Source of the DNA: Devosia sp.
Lineage (GTDB): Bacteria; Pseudomonadota; Alphaproteobacteria; Rhizobiales; Devosiaceae
Reading direction: 5' to 3'
Length of the DNA: 64,000 nucleotides
Assembly: GCF_014860165.1 (NCBI RefSeq)
Contig: NZ_JACZKG010000028.1
Location: 32,397 to 96,396 of the forward strand
Positions 43,235 through 52,637 of the stretch are shown piece by piece. Numbering within the stretch: the stretch's first letter is position 1; each line of letters starts with the position of its first letter. The translations under genes were made by a program, and so were the position numbers. The notes beneath the pieces were generated by a model. That model ran no database searches and was not told the origin of the DNA. It worked only from the letters and a program-made list of their open reading frames with translations.

Positions 43235-44362
43235 ATGGCCGAAGGCAAGCTGCGTGTCCTCCAGGTCATGCGTGCGCCTGTCGGGGGGCTGTTCCGGCAT
43301 GTCGCCGACCTGACCCGCGCGCTGGCCGAGTCCGGTCATTCGGTGGGGCTCGTCGTCGACAGCCTCGCCAATGACGCGCAGACCGAGGGCAAGCTGGCGG
43401 CTCTGCTCCCATATGCAGCGCTGGGCATCCACCGCTTCCCCATGCCCCGGGTGCTGGGCGCGGGCGACCTCAGGACGCCCTTCGCGGTCCGCGGGCTCGC
43501 CCGCTCGCTCGATGTCGACATCCTGCATGGACATGGCGCCAAGGGGGGCTTCTATGCCCGCCTGGCGCGGATCGGCGGCAAGGCGGTGGCGCTCTATACG
43601 CCGCATGGCGGTGTACTGCACTTTTCGCGATCGTCCTTGTCCGGCCGGGTGTTTCACCGGCTGGAGCGGGCATTGATGGCGCAGACCGGCGCCATCATTT
43701 TCGAAAGTGCCTATGCGCAGGCAACCTATGCCGGGCTGATCGGTCAGCCCACCTGCCCCACCGAAGTCATCCACAACGGGCTTGCTCCGGACGAATTCGT
43801 GCCGGTGGCCCCCGCTGCCGATGCGGCCGATTTCGTCTTCGTGGGCGAATTGCGCGACCTCAAGGGCATATTCGTTCTGGCCGAGGCCTTGGTCGGGGTC
43901 ACGCGCGCCGATGGCAGCCCGGCGACGCTGGTAATGGCAGGGGACGGCCCCAGCCGGGGTGAGTTCGAGGCCCAAATTGCCCGGCTGGGGTTGCAGCGCC
44001 GGGTCACGCTGCTGGGCGCACAGCCGGCGCGGCCGACCTTTGCCAAGGGACGCGTGGCCGTTGTGCCATCGCTGGCCGAGTCCCTGCCTTACGTCGTGCT
44101 CGAAGCGGCCGCCGCGCGGCTGCCTGTGATTGCGACGGCCGTTGGCGGCATTCCCGAGATCTTCGGCCCGACAGCGGCGCAGCTGGTTCCGGCGGGCGAT
44201 CCCGCCGCCCTGGGCGCGGCGATGCAGCGGGTGCTCGATCACCCGCAGGTCGCCCAGGCCGAAATGCAGGAGCGCCTCGCCCATATCGAGAATCGCTTTT
44301 CGTTGGGTACGATGACGGCCAGCATCGAGGGGCTCTACCGCTCGGTATTGGCACGAGCTTAG
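43235..44362 (+). CDS. Glycosyltransferase family 4
   Basis: A 375-residue GT-B enzyme. Start RVLQVMRAPVGGLFRHVADLTRALAESGHSV and the donor-site motif PSLAESLPYVVLEAAAARLPVIATAVGGIPEIF are GT4 standards. It should add a sugar to the lipid-linked exopolysaccharide unit. It begins 6 bases after the Wza-like gene and is the only dedicated glycosyltransferase in the locus besides the priming enzyme. ATG 43235. Confidence 0.9.
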   Translation: MAEGKLRVLQVMRAPVGGLFRHVADLTRALAESGHSVGLVVDSLANDAQTEGKLAALLPYAALGIHRFPMPRVLGAGDLRTPFAVRGLARSLDVDILHGHGAKGGFYARLARIGGKAVALYTPHGGVLHFSRSSLSGRVFHRLERALMAQTGAIIFESAYAQATYAGLIGQPTCPTEVIHNGLAPDEFVPVAPAADAADFVFVGELRDLKGIFVLAEALVGVTRADGSPATLVMAGDGPSRGEFEAQIARLGLQRRVTLLGAQPARPTFAKGRVAVVPSLAESLPYVVLEAAAARLPVIATAVGGIPEIFGPTAAQLVPAGDPAALGAAMQRVLDHPQVAQAEMQERLAHIENRFSLGTMTASIEGLYRSVLARA

Positions 44363-44434
44363 GCCCGCAACTTCACCTGATATAAACCCCTTTGCGGCGA
44401 CTATGCCGGGAACAGTTCTGTCCCGGTAGCGTCC

Positions 44435-45958
44435 ATGTATCGAGTTGATCCCAAACAGGCCGTGCTGGAGCACGTATCCAAGCAGGCGGCGGCAGGCGAG
44501 GCCGGGCGCTCGCTGTCGGATCAGGCGGAGGCCATCATTGCCGCGCCGGTCGAGCGCCGCGTCTCGGGCGCCGTGGTCGCGGGTGTGGCGCAGGTGGTGG
44601 AATCCACGCTGCTGACCGTGCTGGGCTATGGTATCTATGCGTTTTCCGCCGAGCTGGGCTCACCGACCTTCTATGTCCCGGTCATCCTGGCCTCGTCCCT
44701 GCTGGCCAATGTGCTGTTCAATGCCGCGGGCGCGCACCGCATTGCGTCCTATCGGACCGTGTTCAACCAGATCGCCCGGGTCCTGATCAGCTGGACGCTG
44801 TTGATTGCGGTACTGGCGGCGGGCATCTACTTCTTCAAGGCCGGAGACCTGTTCGCCCCCGCCTGGCTGATCAACTGGTACATTGGCGGCGCCGTGTTGC
44901 TGGTCGGCTTCCGCCTGGGTCTGCGCACTCTGGTGAAGCGCTGGACCGCCCAGGGGCGCCTGCGTCGGCGCACGGTAATCGTCGGCGGCGGCAAGGATGC
45001 GGAAACGCTGATCGAGCAGATCAACGCCAGCGCCAGCAACGACATCATGCTGCTGGGGCTGTTCGACGACCGCATCGATGATCGCTCGCCCGAAACGGTC
45101 GGGGGCTATCCCAAGCTCGGCAAGGTCGCCAATCTCATCGAATTTGCCCGGCGCACGCCGGTGGACCTGGTGATGGTCTCCATGCCGCTATCGGCCGAGA
45201 AGCGCGTGCTCGACATGCTGACCCAGCTCTGGGTGCTGCCGGTGGACATTCGCCTGTCGGCGCATATGAGCAAGCTCAAATTCACCAGCAAGGCCTATTC
45301 CTATGTCGGCGATATCGCCGTGTTCGACATGGCCGACCGGCCGATTTCGGACTGGAACCTGGTCTTCAAGTGGGTGTTCGACAAGGTCGTGGCGCTGACG
45401 GCGCTGATCCTGCTGTCGCCTGTCATGATCGCCACGGCCATTGCCATCAAGCTCGAGAGCAAGGGGCCGGTGTTCTTTATGCAGAACCGGCACGGCTTCA
45501 ACAATGAGCTGATCAAGATCTACAAGTTCCGCTCGATGCGCACCGACATGCTCGATGCCGGCGCGGCCAAGCTCGTCACCAAGGACGACCCGCGCGTCAC
45601 CAAGGTGGGCAAGTTCATCCGCAAGACCTCGATCGACGAGCTGCCGCAGCTGTTCAACGTGCTCAAGGGCGAGCTCTCGATCGTCGGCCCGCGCCCGCAT
45701 GCCCTGCAGGCCAAGGCCGAAAACCAGCTCTACTACGAGGCGGTCGAAGGCTATTTTGCCCGCCACCGGGTCAAGCCCGGCATGACGGGCTGGGCGCAGG
45801 TCAATGGCTGGCGCGGGGAAACCGACACGATCGACAAGATCATGCAGCGGGTGAACCACGACCTGCACTATATCGAGCACTGGTCGATCCTGTTCGACCT
45901 CTACATCGTGGCCATCACCCCGATATCGCTGATCTCCAAGAACGAGAACGCCTATTGA
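44435..45958 (+). CDS. Polyprenyl-phosphate sugar-1-phosphate transferase (WcaJ-like)
   Basis: A 507-residue initiating enzyme for exopolysaccharide synthesis. Four or five N-terminal helices (residues 45-170), a Rossmann-like middle (RRTVIVGGGKDAETLIEQI) and the C-terminal bacterial sugar transferase domain: KWVFDKVVALTALILLSPVMI, GPVFFMQNRHGFNNELIKIYKFRSM, KDDPRVTKVGKFIRKTSIDELPQLFNVLKGELSIVGPRPHA. It transfers glucose-1-P or galactose-1-P to undecaprenyl phosphate on the inner face of the membrane. ATG 44435 has only a weak ribosome site. It ends overlapping the ligase gene. Confidence 0.93.
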   Translation: MYRVDPKQAVLEHVSKQAAAGEAGRSLSDQAEAIIAAPVERRVSGAVVAGVAQVVESTLLTVLGYGIYAFSAELGSPTFYVPVILASSLLANVLFNAAGAHRIASYRTVFNQIARVLISWTLLIAVLAAGIYFFKAGDLFAPAWLINWYIGGAVLLVGFRLGLRTLVKRWTAQGRLRRRTVIVGGGKDAETLIEQINASASNDIMLLGLFDDRIDDRSPETVGGYPKLGKVANLIEFARRTPVDLVMVSMPLSAEKRVLDMLTQLWVLPVDIRLSAHMSKLKFTSKAYSYVGDIAVFDMADRPISDWNLVFKWVFDKVVALTALILLSPVMIATAIAIKLESKGPVFFMQNRHGFNNELIKIYKFRSMRTDMLDAGAAKLVTKDDPRVTKVGKFIRKTSIDELPQLFNVLKGELSIVGPRPHALQAKAENQLYYEAVEGYFARHRVKPGMTGWAQVNGWRGETDTIDKIMQRVNHDLHYIEHWSILFDLYIVAITPISLISKNENAY

Positions 45959-47241
45959 GCGCAGCCGGCACCCTTGATGGCGGTGGGTCGGAGGCCGGGT
46001 CCCATGGACTCGGCCTTGCCGTCATCAGGGACCGGGCCATGCGCTGGCTCGATTTCATGGTGGCCTTCTGGATCTTTACCGGCGGGCTCGTGCTGTTCGA
46101 GCCATCGCCCTATGAGCTGACCTTTCTGGCGGTGCTGCCGCTGGCCTTCGTGGCCGGCATGGGCCTCTACCGCTCGACCTTTGGCCTTTTCGCCATCCTC
46201 ATCGGCTTCACGCCCTTTGCGCTGATCGCCTGTTTCCAGGTGCGCTTCAACCCGATCGGCGACGCGCTGCTGTTCTCCATCGTCACCATCTTCCTGCTGC
46301 TGACGGCCTATTTCATCGCCAATTATGTGGCCGAACAGACCGAACGGCGGATGCGGCTGGTCATGCGCGCCTATACCGCAGTGGCGTTGATTTCGGCAAT
46401 CGTGGGCACGCTGGCCTATCTGGGCCTGATGCCCGGGGCCGATATCTTCCTGCGCTATGGCCGCGCCAAGGCCGCGTTCAACGACCCCAATGTCTTCGGC
46501 CCCTTCCTGGTGCTGCCGGCCATGTATGCGCTGCAGCGCCTGCTGCTGGCGCCGGGGCGCAGTGCCATCATAGCCGGTGGCATCTATATGGTGCTGTTCG
46601 TGGGCGTCTTCGTCAGCTTTTCGCGCGCGGCCTGGGGGCATTTCGCGCTGTCGTCGCTGATCGTGCTGGTGCTCTGCTTCTGGCTGGAAGCGGCGGCGCG
46701 GGACAAGGTGCGCATCATGATCATGTCGCTGCTGGGCGCAGCGATGCTGGTGGTGGCGCTGGCCGGATTGCTCAGCATTCCCCAGGTGGCCTCACTCTTC
46801 GAGCAGCGGGCGGCCGGACAGAACTATGATTCAGGCGAGACCGGCCGCTTCGGCCGCCAGGGCTATGCGTTCGAGCTGGCGCTGGATCATCCGCTGGGCA
46901 TCGGCCCGCATGAATTCCGCAACCTGCGCATCATCGAAGAGCCGCACAACGTCTATGTCACGGTGCTGCATGTCTATGGCTGGGGCGGCGGCGCGTTCTA
47001 CTATCTGCTGGTGATCCTCACGCTGTGGCGCGGCATCGCGGCGCTCACGCGCCCCTCCCCCTATCGCCTGATGATGATCCCGCTGGTGGCCACATTCGCC
47101 ATGCTGGTGGGGGAATCGGCGATCATCGACACCGACCACTGGCGGCACTATTTCCTGCTGGTCGGGCTGATCTGGGGCATCTCGACCGCTATTCGCAATG
47201 ACGAGCGCCGGGGCGTGCCGCGCCGGCAGATGCTGATCTAG
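45955..47241 (+). CDS. O-antigen ligase/polymerase-like membrane protein (Wzy_C)
   Basis: A 428-residue protein with about twelve helices, a large periplasmic loop and the Wzy_C region (FGRQGYAFELALDHPLGIGPHEFRNLRIIEEPHNVYVTVLHVYGWGGGAFYYLL). It should polymerise or ligate the repeating units. TTG 45955 overlaps the preceding stop (TTGA), giving 28 hydrophilic residues before the first helix; ATG 46039 (MRWLDFMVAF) with GGACCGGG upstream is an alternative and would be 400 residues. Its stop overlaps the stop of the convergent kinase gene. Confidence 0.85.
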   Translation: MSAAGTLDGGGSEAGSHGLGLAVIRDRAMRWLDFMVAFWIFTGGLVLFEPSPYELTFLAVLPLAFVAGMGLYRSTFGLFAILIGFTPFALIACFQVRFNPIGDALLFSIVTIFLLLTAYFIANYVAEQTERRMRLVMRAYTAVALISAIVGTLAYLGLMPGADIFLRYGRAKAAFNDPNVFGPFLVLPAMYALQRLLLAPGRSAIIAGGIYMVLFVGVFVSFSRAAWGHFALSSLIVLVLCFWLEAAARDKVRIMIMSLLGAAMLVVALAGLLSIPQVASLFEQRAAGQNYDSGETGRFGRQGYAFELALDHPLGIGPHEFRNLRIIEEPHNVYVTVLHVYGWGGGAFYYLLVILTLWRGIAALTRPSPYRLMMIPLVATFAMLVGESAIIDTDHWRHYFLLVGLIWGISTAIRNDERRGVPRRQMLI

Positions 47242-48209
47242 GGCCAGATGGGCCCGCGCAGGTAGCGCTCGGCGAGTTGCGCCGTGCCATCGGCGAAGCC
47301 GCGCATATGCTGCTGGGCCAGCTTCGTGTCGGCATGCGAGCCGATCCAGGCCAGCAGCGCCATGCGGCGCAGCATGACCATGGAATCGATGGCGGCAATA
47401 TCCTCATGCGACAATGACCGCACCGAAAGGTAGCCCTCGATCCACGCGGCCCTGAGTGCCGGAATGGCTGGATTGGTCTCGTGGAAGGAAATGGCGGCGG
47501 CAAAGTCATAAGCGAACCAGCAGAAGCCGCAGTCATCAAAATCGATCAGCGTGACCTTGTCGCCGTCAACCAGCAGGTTGCCGAGCCGCATATCGGCATG
47601 GATCAGCCCATAGCGGTCCGCGCCCGTGCCATAAGCACCAAGGCGCAGCCACAGGGCGGAATCCAGCCGGTCGAGCATGGCTCGATTGCTGTCGTTGACG
47701 CCGGGCGCCATGCGCCAGTCGCCCCAGGGCCCGTCGGAATCGAGAATCGTCGCCGCCTGCCAGACCTGCCGCTCAAAACCCGCGGGCCGCGGCCACGCCG
47801 TGACGTGGTTGTGCATTGTGGCCGCATAGCGGCCCAGTGTGACGAACAGGTCGCCCAGATTGCTATCGGGCAGCGGCTCGCTGCCCTCGATAAAACGGAA
47901 CAGCACGGCCATGCGCTCGCCGCGCGGCGTGTCGAAGCGTTGCAGCAACTGCCCGTCGCGGCCGGGAACCGGCTCGGGAATGGACAGATCGGTATCGCGC
48001 CGCAGCGCCATGAGCCAGGCTAGTTCACTGTCGATCGATGCCCGGGACTGATAGCCCGTGCGGTGGACCCGCAGGGTGAAACTGCCCTGCCTGGGCGTAT
48101 CGATCTGGAATGTCTGGTTTTCGGAGTGATTGATGAGTCGGGCGGCGGCGCCATCAACTTCATCCCACGATGACAATGCAGGCCCGACTTCACGCGCCGT
48201 CAATGGCAT
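47238..48209 (-). CDS. Aminoglycoside-phosphotransferase-fold kinase
   Basis: A 323-residue eukaryotic-like small-molecule kinase of the APH family. Catalytic loop and metal site: LIHADMRLGNLLVDGDKVTLIDFDDCG; N-lobe NHSENQTFQIDT and FTLRVHR (Lys/Arg). Relatives include homoserine kinase type II and choline kinases; the acceptor cannot be read. ATG 48209 has GGAG 8 bases upstream; a TTG two codons before it is less likely. It converges with the ligase gene (stop overlap CTAG). Confidence 0.83.
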   Translation of the reverse strand: MPLTAREVGPALSSWDEVDGAAARLINHSENQTFQIDTPRQGSFTLRVHRTGYQSRASIDSELAWLMALRRDTDLSIPEPVPGRDGQLLQRFDTPRGERMAVLFRFIEGSEPLPDSNLGDLFVTLGRYAATMHNHVTAWPRPAGFERQVWQAATILDSDGPWGDWRMAPGVNDSNRAMLDRLDSALWLRLGAYGTGADRYGLIHADMRLGNLLVDGDKVTLIDFDDCGFCWFAYDFAAAISFHETNPAIPALRAAWIEGYLSVRSLSHEDIAAIDSMVMLRRMALLAWIGSHADTKLAQQHMRGFADGTAQLAERYLRGPIWP

Positions 48210-48276
48210 CGGCAAGGCTCCAGGCTGGCAGCGCGGCGCCTGCGGGCGGCATCGCTAGACTGAGAGGTGGGGAAGA

Positions 48277-48353
48277 TGGTCGGAGCGGCCGGATTTGAAC
48301 CGACGACCCTTTGTCCCCCAGACAAATGCGCTACCAGGCTGCGCTACGCCCCG
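48277..48353 (-). tRNA. tRNA-Pro (GGG)
   Basis: On the minus strand a complete 77-base tRNA with CCA: acceptor CGGGGCG/CGCTCCG, anticodon stem TTTGT/ACAAA enclosing CTGGGGG, anticodon GGG. With the TGG isoacceptor at 8146-8222 the window carries two of the proline tRNAs. Confidence 0.96.
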
Positions 48354-48540
48354 ACTGGTGCGGAGACATAGAGAAACGAGGGATTTGGCGCAACCCCGTT
48401 TTTTAGGAGAAATGGGGGATGGCAGAATTTGGGAGCTATCGCGCCGCGCCGTTCGGAACGTTGCGTTTACCCTGTTCCACTACCCTCAGAGCAGGAATTA
48501 CTCCGCTCGGGGCGCTGGGCACAAAGCGACATGAGATGCC

Positions 48541-49500
48541 ATGAGCGACCTGGACCTGTTTGCCGACGATACGGAAGCCGCCGAGGCGGCCACGCTCACC
48601 CAGCAAACGCTCGTCGATACCCAGCAGAACCTCGGCAAAATGCTGGAGCTCATGCCGATCGGGCTCCTGATTCATACCGAGCAGGGCATTGTCTTTGCCA
48701 ACAGGCAGGCCTGCAGCTTTCTGCAAACCGGCTCGGACATGCTCAGGGGGCAGCACCTGCTCGACTATGCCTCGGCCGCCGACGCAGAAGCCATCTCGCA
48801 GGCCTTGAAACTGACCTTTGCTGACCCTGATGCGACCTGCGACACCGAATGCGCCGTCACGCGACCCGATGGCACCAGTCGCCTGATGAAAGTGATTACC
48901 AGCTCGCTTCCCTGGCCCGGCAATCCCGTGGTTCAGGTGTTGATGCAGGACATCACCGACCAGAAGAAGGCCGAGGTGTCGCTTCGCCAGATGACCATCA
49001 CCGACGAACTGACGGGGTCCTACAATCGCCGCCATGCGACGTATGAGGCCAGTCTCTACCTGGAGGCGGCTTCATCGGGCGGGATGCCGCTGAGCGTGGC
49101 GATGATCGACATCGACCATTTCAAGCGTGTGAACGACACCCATGGTCACGATGCAGGCGACGCGGTGCTCAAGGCGCTGACGCGTCTTGCCCATGAGTTC
49201 CTGGCCACCAATACCAAGCTCGATTCGCCCCTCTTTGCGCGGTTTGGTGGGGAGGAATTCCTGTTCCTCCTGCCGGGAGCGGGCTCGCATACGGCATTCG
49301 CGCTGGCCGACGCCTTCCGGCAGCAAGTCGAGCGCCTCGCCGTCGACCTGCCAACGACAACGCTCAAGGTCACTATCTCCGCGGGAACGGCCACGTGTCG
49401 GAGCGGGGACACCAGCATCGACACCATGCTGAAGCGGGCGGATACGGCACTCTACGAGGCGAAGGCCAGCGGTCGCAATCGCGTGCATTCGTCCGATTGA
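48541..49500 (+). CDS. PAS-GGDEF diguanylate cyclase
   Basis: A 319-residue cytoplasmic protein: a PAS domain at about residues 30-150 (LELMPIGLLIHTEQGIVFANRQACSFL) ending in VQVLMQDITDQKKAEVSLRQM, then GGDEF at 150-315 with DELTGSYNRRH, IDIDHFKRVNDTHGHDAGDAVLKALTRLA and the active site ARFGGEEFLFLLPG. The I-site RxxD expected five residues before GGEEF is absent (LDSP), so product inhibition is probably lost. It should make cyclic di-GMP in response to a PAS signal. Its stop lies 12 bases from that of the convergent adenylate cyclase. Confidence 0.9.
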   Translation: MSDLDLFADDTEAAEAATLTQQTLVDTQQNLGKMLELMPIGLLIHTEQGIVFANRQACSFLQTGSDMLRGQHLLDYASAADAEAISQALKLTFADPDATCDTECAVTRPDGTSRLMKVITSSLPWPGNPVVQVLMQDITDQKKAEVSLRQMTITDELTGSYNRRHATYEASLYLEAASSGGMPLSVAMIDIDHFKRVNDTHGHDAGDAVLKALTRLAHEFLATNTKLDSPLFARFGGEEFLFLLPGAGSHTAFALADAFRQQVERLAVDLPTTTLKVTISAGTATCRSGDTSIDTMLKRADTALYEAKASGRNRVHSSD

Positions 49501-49512
49501 AGGGAGCGGCCC

Positions 49513-51612
49513 TCAGGCAACCGACTGCAGCGGGGCGAAGTCGCCTGCGCGGTTCGCGCTGGCATCGTAGAAGTCGATAAGCCTGGGATCGATCGCCATG
49601 GCGAGTTCGCGGCAACGGTCCAGCGCGGCCCCTGCCCCGGCTGCGTCAGCCAAATCCGCCAGCAGCTCTTCATGGGCCGCAGCCAGGGCCGCAAAGGCGT
49701 CCGACTGCGCCAGTTCAGCGTCTCCTACCAGCAGGTGGATCGGCTCGGGTTGGCTGATGCCCTTGAGCACCACCGACCCGGCGGCGAGGAAGGCCAGCTC
49801 CGGCGCCGCCGCACGTGTCTCAGCGGTCACCAGGATGTCGTAGCAAACAGTCTTGCAGGCGCCCTCGATGCGGCTCGCCACATTGACGGTGTCGCCGATG
49901 CAGGAATAGTCGAAGCGCGCCTCGAACCCCATATTGCCCACCAGGGCCGGCCCGGTGGAGATGCCGATGCCGATGGCGATCGGCTCGACGACGGTGTGCC
50001 GGGCATTGAGGTCGCGCAGCGCCTTGCGCATGTCGAGCGCCGCTTCGCAGGCGTGGCGAGCGTGGCGCGGCACTTCCACCGGCGCATTCCAGAACGCCAT
50101 GATGGCGTCGCCCATGAATTTATCGATGGTCCCCAGATGCGCGACAATGGCGGCGCCGAGGCCGGCAAACAGCCGGTTGAGCATGGCGACCAGCTCGGCC
50201 GGCGCCGTGCGTTCGCTGAGCGCGGTGAAATTGCGCACGTCGGAGAACATCACCGTCATGTCGCGCACGTCGCCGCCCAGCTTCAGCAGCCCGGCATCGG
50301 CCTCGATCTGGGTGAGCAGCGAGGGCTCGACATAGTGGGCAAAGGCCCGACGGATACGGCGCTTGTCGGCGTCTGTCACCGCGAAGCGGAAGAAGGCCAT
50401 GGCGGCATAGACCACCAGCACGGCGAAGAGGGCGAAGCTCGCATCCACCAGAATGCCGAACTGGCTGAAGGCCAGCCAGCTGCCGGCGGTCGCCAGTGCG
50501 GCGATCATTATGGAAAACGCCAGGCCCACCAAGGGTCCGGTCAGCAGCAGGATCAGCACGACCGCCAGCCCGCTCGCGGCAATCACCAGCAGCTCGATCC
50601 CGCCCACCCAGTCGGCGCGCTGCAGGAAGGTGCCCGTCAGGATCTGCTCGATCGCCTGCAGGTGGATCGATACGCCGGGGACAGGCTCGCCCAGCGCGCT
50701 GGCCCTGATATCGAGCAGGCCGGTGGCCGAGGTACCTACCAGCACGATATGTCCGGCCAGCAGCGGCGCCAGCTGTGCTTGATCGTCGCCCAGAACCTGC
50801 GCCGCCGACACATAGGTCGAAGCCGGCAGTTCGCGGTAGTAGAGCCACATATCGCCGCTCGGGCCGGTGGGAACTTCGAGTGCGCCGATGCGCAGGCCGG
50901 CAACGGTCGGCGCGCCGGACGCGTCCCCCAGGACCACCAGGGTGGACACACCCTGCGCCACGCGCAGCGCTTCCACCGCCAGCGTGGGCAGCGGCGCGGA
51001 ACCATTGGACCATAGCAGCGGCAGGCGGCGCGCCACCCCCGCCCCTTCGCGATCGAGGCTGGCGACGCCCAGGCCGGTCGCCGCCTCGGCGAGCAGCGGC
51101 AGCGGCGCGGCGACGCCATCAAGGCGTGGCAGGCTGGCGAGGGGATCGGTGCCGGTCATGGCAAAGCCGGCCTTGGGGCCCGGCGCAGCGATACCCGTGC
51201 CCACCCGGCTCATCACCAGGACGCTCGGGCCAGCGGCCAGCGCCCCGGCGAAGAGGGCGTCGTAATCCTCGCCGCTGCCCAGGATGGTCGATGGCGACAG
51301 CCGGTCCGGCTCGGGAAACAGAATATCGAAGACCACTGCGGCAGCCCCGAGTTCGGTCAGGCGGCTGGCGATAGCAGCCATGTCCTGGCGCGACCACGGC
51401 CATTGCCCGATAGCGGCGAGCGACGCCTCGTCGATATCGACGATCCGCACCGGCAGGCCCTCAGGCGCTTGTCGTGGCCGGATCTGCTGATAGGTATCAA
51501 AGGTCGTCTCGCGCGCCACCCGCACCGCATAAGGATCGGCAGCGCGCAACGCCACCAGGCCGACGACCACCGCGGTGCCGAACAGCAGGGCCGAGAGGCG
51601 CCGTTTCCACAT
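49513..51612 (-). CDS. CHASE2 adenylate cyclase
   Basis: A 699-residue membrane protein: N-terminal helix (LSALLFGTAVVVGLVAL), a CHASE2 periplasmic sensor (residues about 30-325, with IDEASLAAIGQWPWSRQDMAAI and VFDILFPEPDRLSPS), three helices (about 335-415) and a class III nucleotide cyclase at about 455-640. Metal Asp residues are in MFSDVRNFTALSE and MGDAIMAFW; the purine-binding Lys is in IDKFMGDA; GDTVNVASRIEG completes the site, so the product should be cAMP. ATG 51612 is 3 bases after the stop of the AraC gene (TAGCCCATG), which couples sensor and regulator. Confidence 0.92.
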   Translation of the reverse strand: MWKRRLSALLFGTAVVVGLVALRAADPYAVRVARETTFDTYQQIRPRQAPEGLPVRIVDIDEASLAAIGQWPWSRQDMAAIASRLTELGAAAVVFDILFPEPDRLSPSTILGSGEDYDALFAGALAAGPSVLVMSRVGTGIAAPGPKAGFAMTGTDPLASLPRLDGVAAPLPLLAEAATGLGVASLDREGAGVARRLPLLWSNGSAPLPTLAVEALRVAQGVSTLVVLGDASGAPTVAGLRIGALEVPTGPSGDMWLYYRELPASTYVSAAQVLGDDQAQLAPLLAGHIVLVGTSATGLLDIRASALGEPVPGVSIHLQAIEQILTGTFLQRADWVGGIELLVIAASGLAVVLILLLTGPLVGLAFSIMIAALATAGSWLAFSQFGILVDASFALFAVLVVYAAMAFFRFAVTDADKRRIRRAFAHYVEPSLLTQIEADAGLLKLGGDVRDMTVMFSDVRNFTALSERTAPAELVAMLNRLFAGLGAAIVAHLGTIDKFMGDAIMAFWNAPVEVPRHARHACEAALDMRKALRDLNARHTVVEPIAIGIGISTGPALVGNMGFEARFDYSCIGDTVNVASRIEGACKTVCYDILVTAETRAAAPELAFLAAGSVVLKGISQPEPIHLLVGDAELAQSDAFAALAAAHEELLADLADAAGAGAALDRCRELAMAIDPRLIDFYDASANRAGDFAPLQSVA

Positions 51613-51615
51613 GGG

Positions 51616-52590
51616 CTAGTTGATGCGCCCGGACGATGGCGTACGCAGGGTTACCGGCGCGCCGGGACGGCACCGGACATCACGGCGGAAATCGGTCGGC
51701 GACATGCCGGCAATCTTGCGGAATGACTTGTTGAACGCACTGAGCGAGCCAAACCCGCTGTCCATGGCCACCTGCAGGACATTTGCCTCTTCCTGCATCA
51801 GCAGGGCCTGCGCATAGCTCAGCCGCATGAGGTTGACATAGTCGTTTAGCGTCATCCCCGTGGTCTTCTTGAAGACGTTCATCGCGTATTTTGGATGGAT
51901 ATCTGCGGCCGAGGCGATATCGGCGGAATCGATGTCCTCGCGGAAATTGTCGGCGATGAAATCGCAAATGCGCACGACAATCGGTGAGGAATGGTGATCG
52001 AGCCCGACCACCGACTTCACGATATCGGCGGGCCCCGGCAACAGGGAATAGGGGTCGAAACGAATTCGCTCTATGCGCAGCAGCAGTTCATCCACCGCCA
52101 TGCCGGCCTTCATCGGGTCGCCCGAGCGCGCATAGTCGTTCCAGCGGGCAAAGTTGAGCGTATCGGAGGCGTCGGTGGCCTGGGTGATCAGCGTGGCACC
52201 CTGCATCAGCTTGGACTGCACGTTCTGCGGCAGCCTCAGCCGAAAGAAATGGACCAGCGGCAGATGTCCACCGGCGTAGATCACGTTGTCGGCCGCGTCG
52301 TCCAGTTGGTGGGGCAAGCCACCCCAGAACAGAGCCAGGTCACCGGCACTGAGGCGAACTTCGTGGCCGCTCATTTTATAGTGAGCCCAGCCGCGCACGA
52401 TGTAGTTCACCTCGACCTGCGCATGCCAATGAGGTGCCCGCATTACCGGCGGCGCCGCGTGAAACATCGACAGGACAGTCGGAAGTCGCTCCACCCCGTC
52501 GGGGCGGGGTTCGTAATAAACCCTTTCTGCTATCTTACTTTCCGCCAACTCCGCATGCCCTTTCGCATGGACGTATTGCACCAGAGGCAT
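51616..52590 (-). CDS. AraC family regulator with a cupin sugar-binding domain
   Basis: A 324-residue regulator. A cupin is visible at about residues 50-110 (PHWHAQVEVNYIVRGWAHYKMSGHEVRLSAGDLALFWGGLPHQL) and two HTH elements at about 215-310 (DIDSADIASAADIHPKYAMNVFKKTTGMTLNDYVNLMRLSYAQALLM, VAMDSGFGSLSAFNKSFRKIAGMSPTDFRR). It should activate or repress the divergent importer in response to a sugar. Only 47 bases separate the two starts (52590 and 52638), so at least one promoter lies inside the other gene. A later start for AraC is possible (next Met is at residue 42) but would cut the cupin. Confidence 0.9.
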   Translation of the reverse strand: MPLVQYVHAKGHAELAESKIAERVYYEPRPDGVERLPTVLSMFHAAPPVMRAPHWHAQVEVNYIVRGWAHYKMSGHEVRLSAGDLALFWGGLPHQLDDAADNVIYAGGHLPLVHFFRLRLPQNVQSKLMQGATLITQATDASDTLNFARWNDYARSGDPMKAGMAVDELLLRIERIRFDPYSLLPGPADIVKSVVGLDHHSSPIVVRICDFIADNFREDIDSADIASAADIHPKYAMNVFKKTTGMTLNDYVNLMRLSYAQALLMQEEANVLQVAMDSGFGSLSAFNKSFRKIAGMSPTDFRRDVRCRPGAPVTLRTPSSGRIN

Positions 52591-52637
52591 AGCTTAGGAA
52601 GCGCTCGACGTAAGAGCAAATGAAAAGGGAGGACTAC

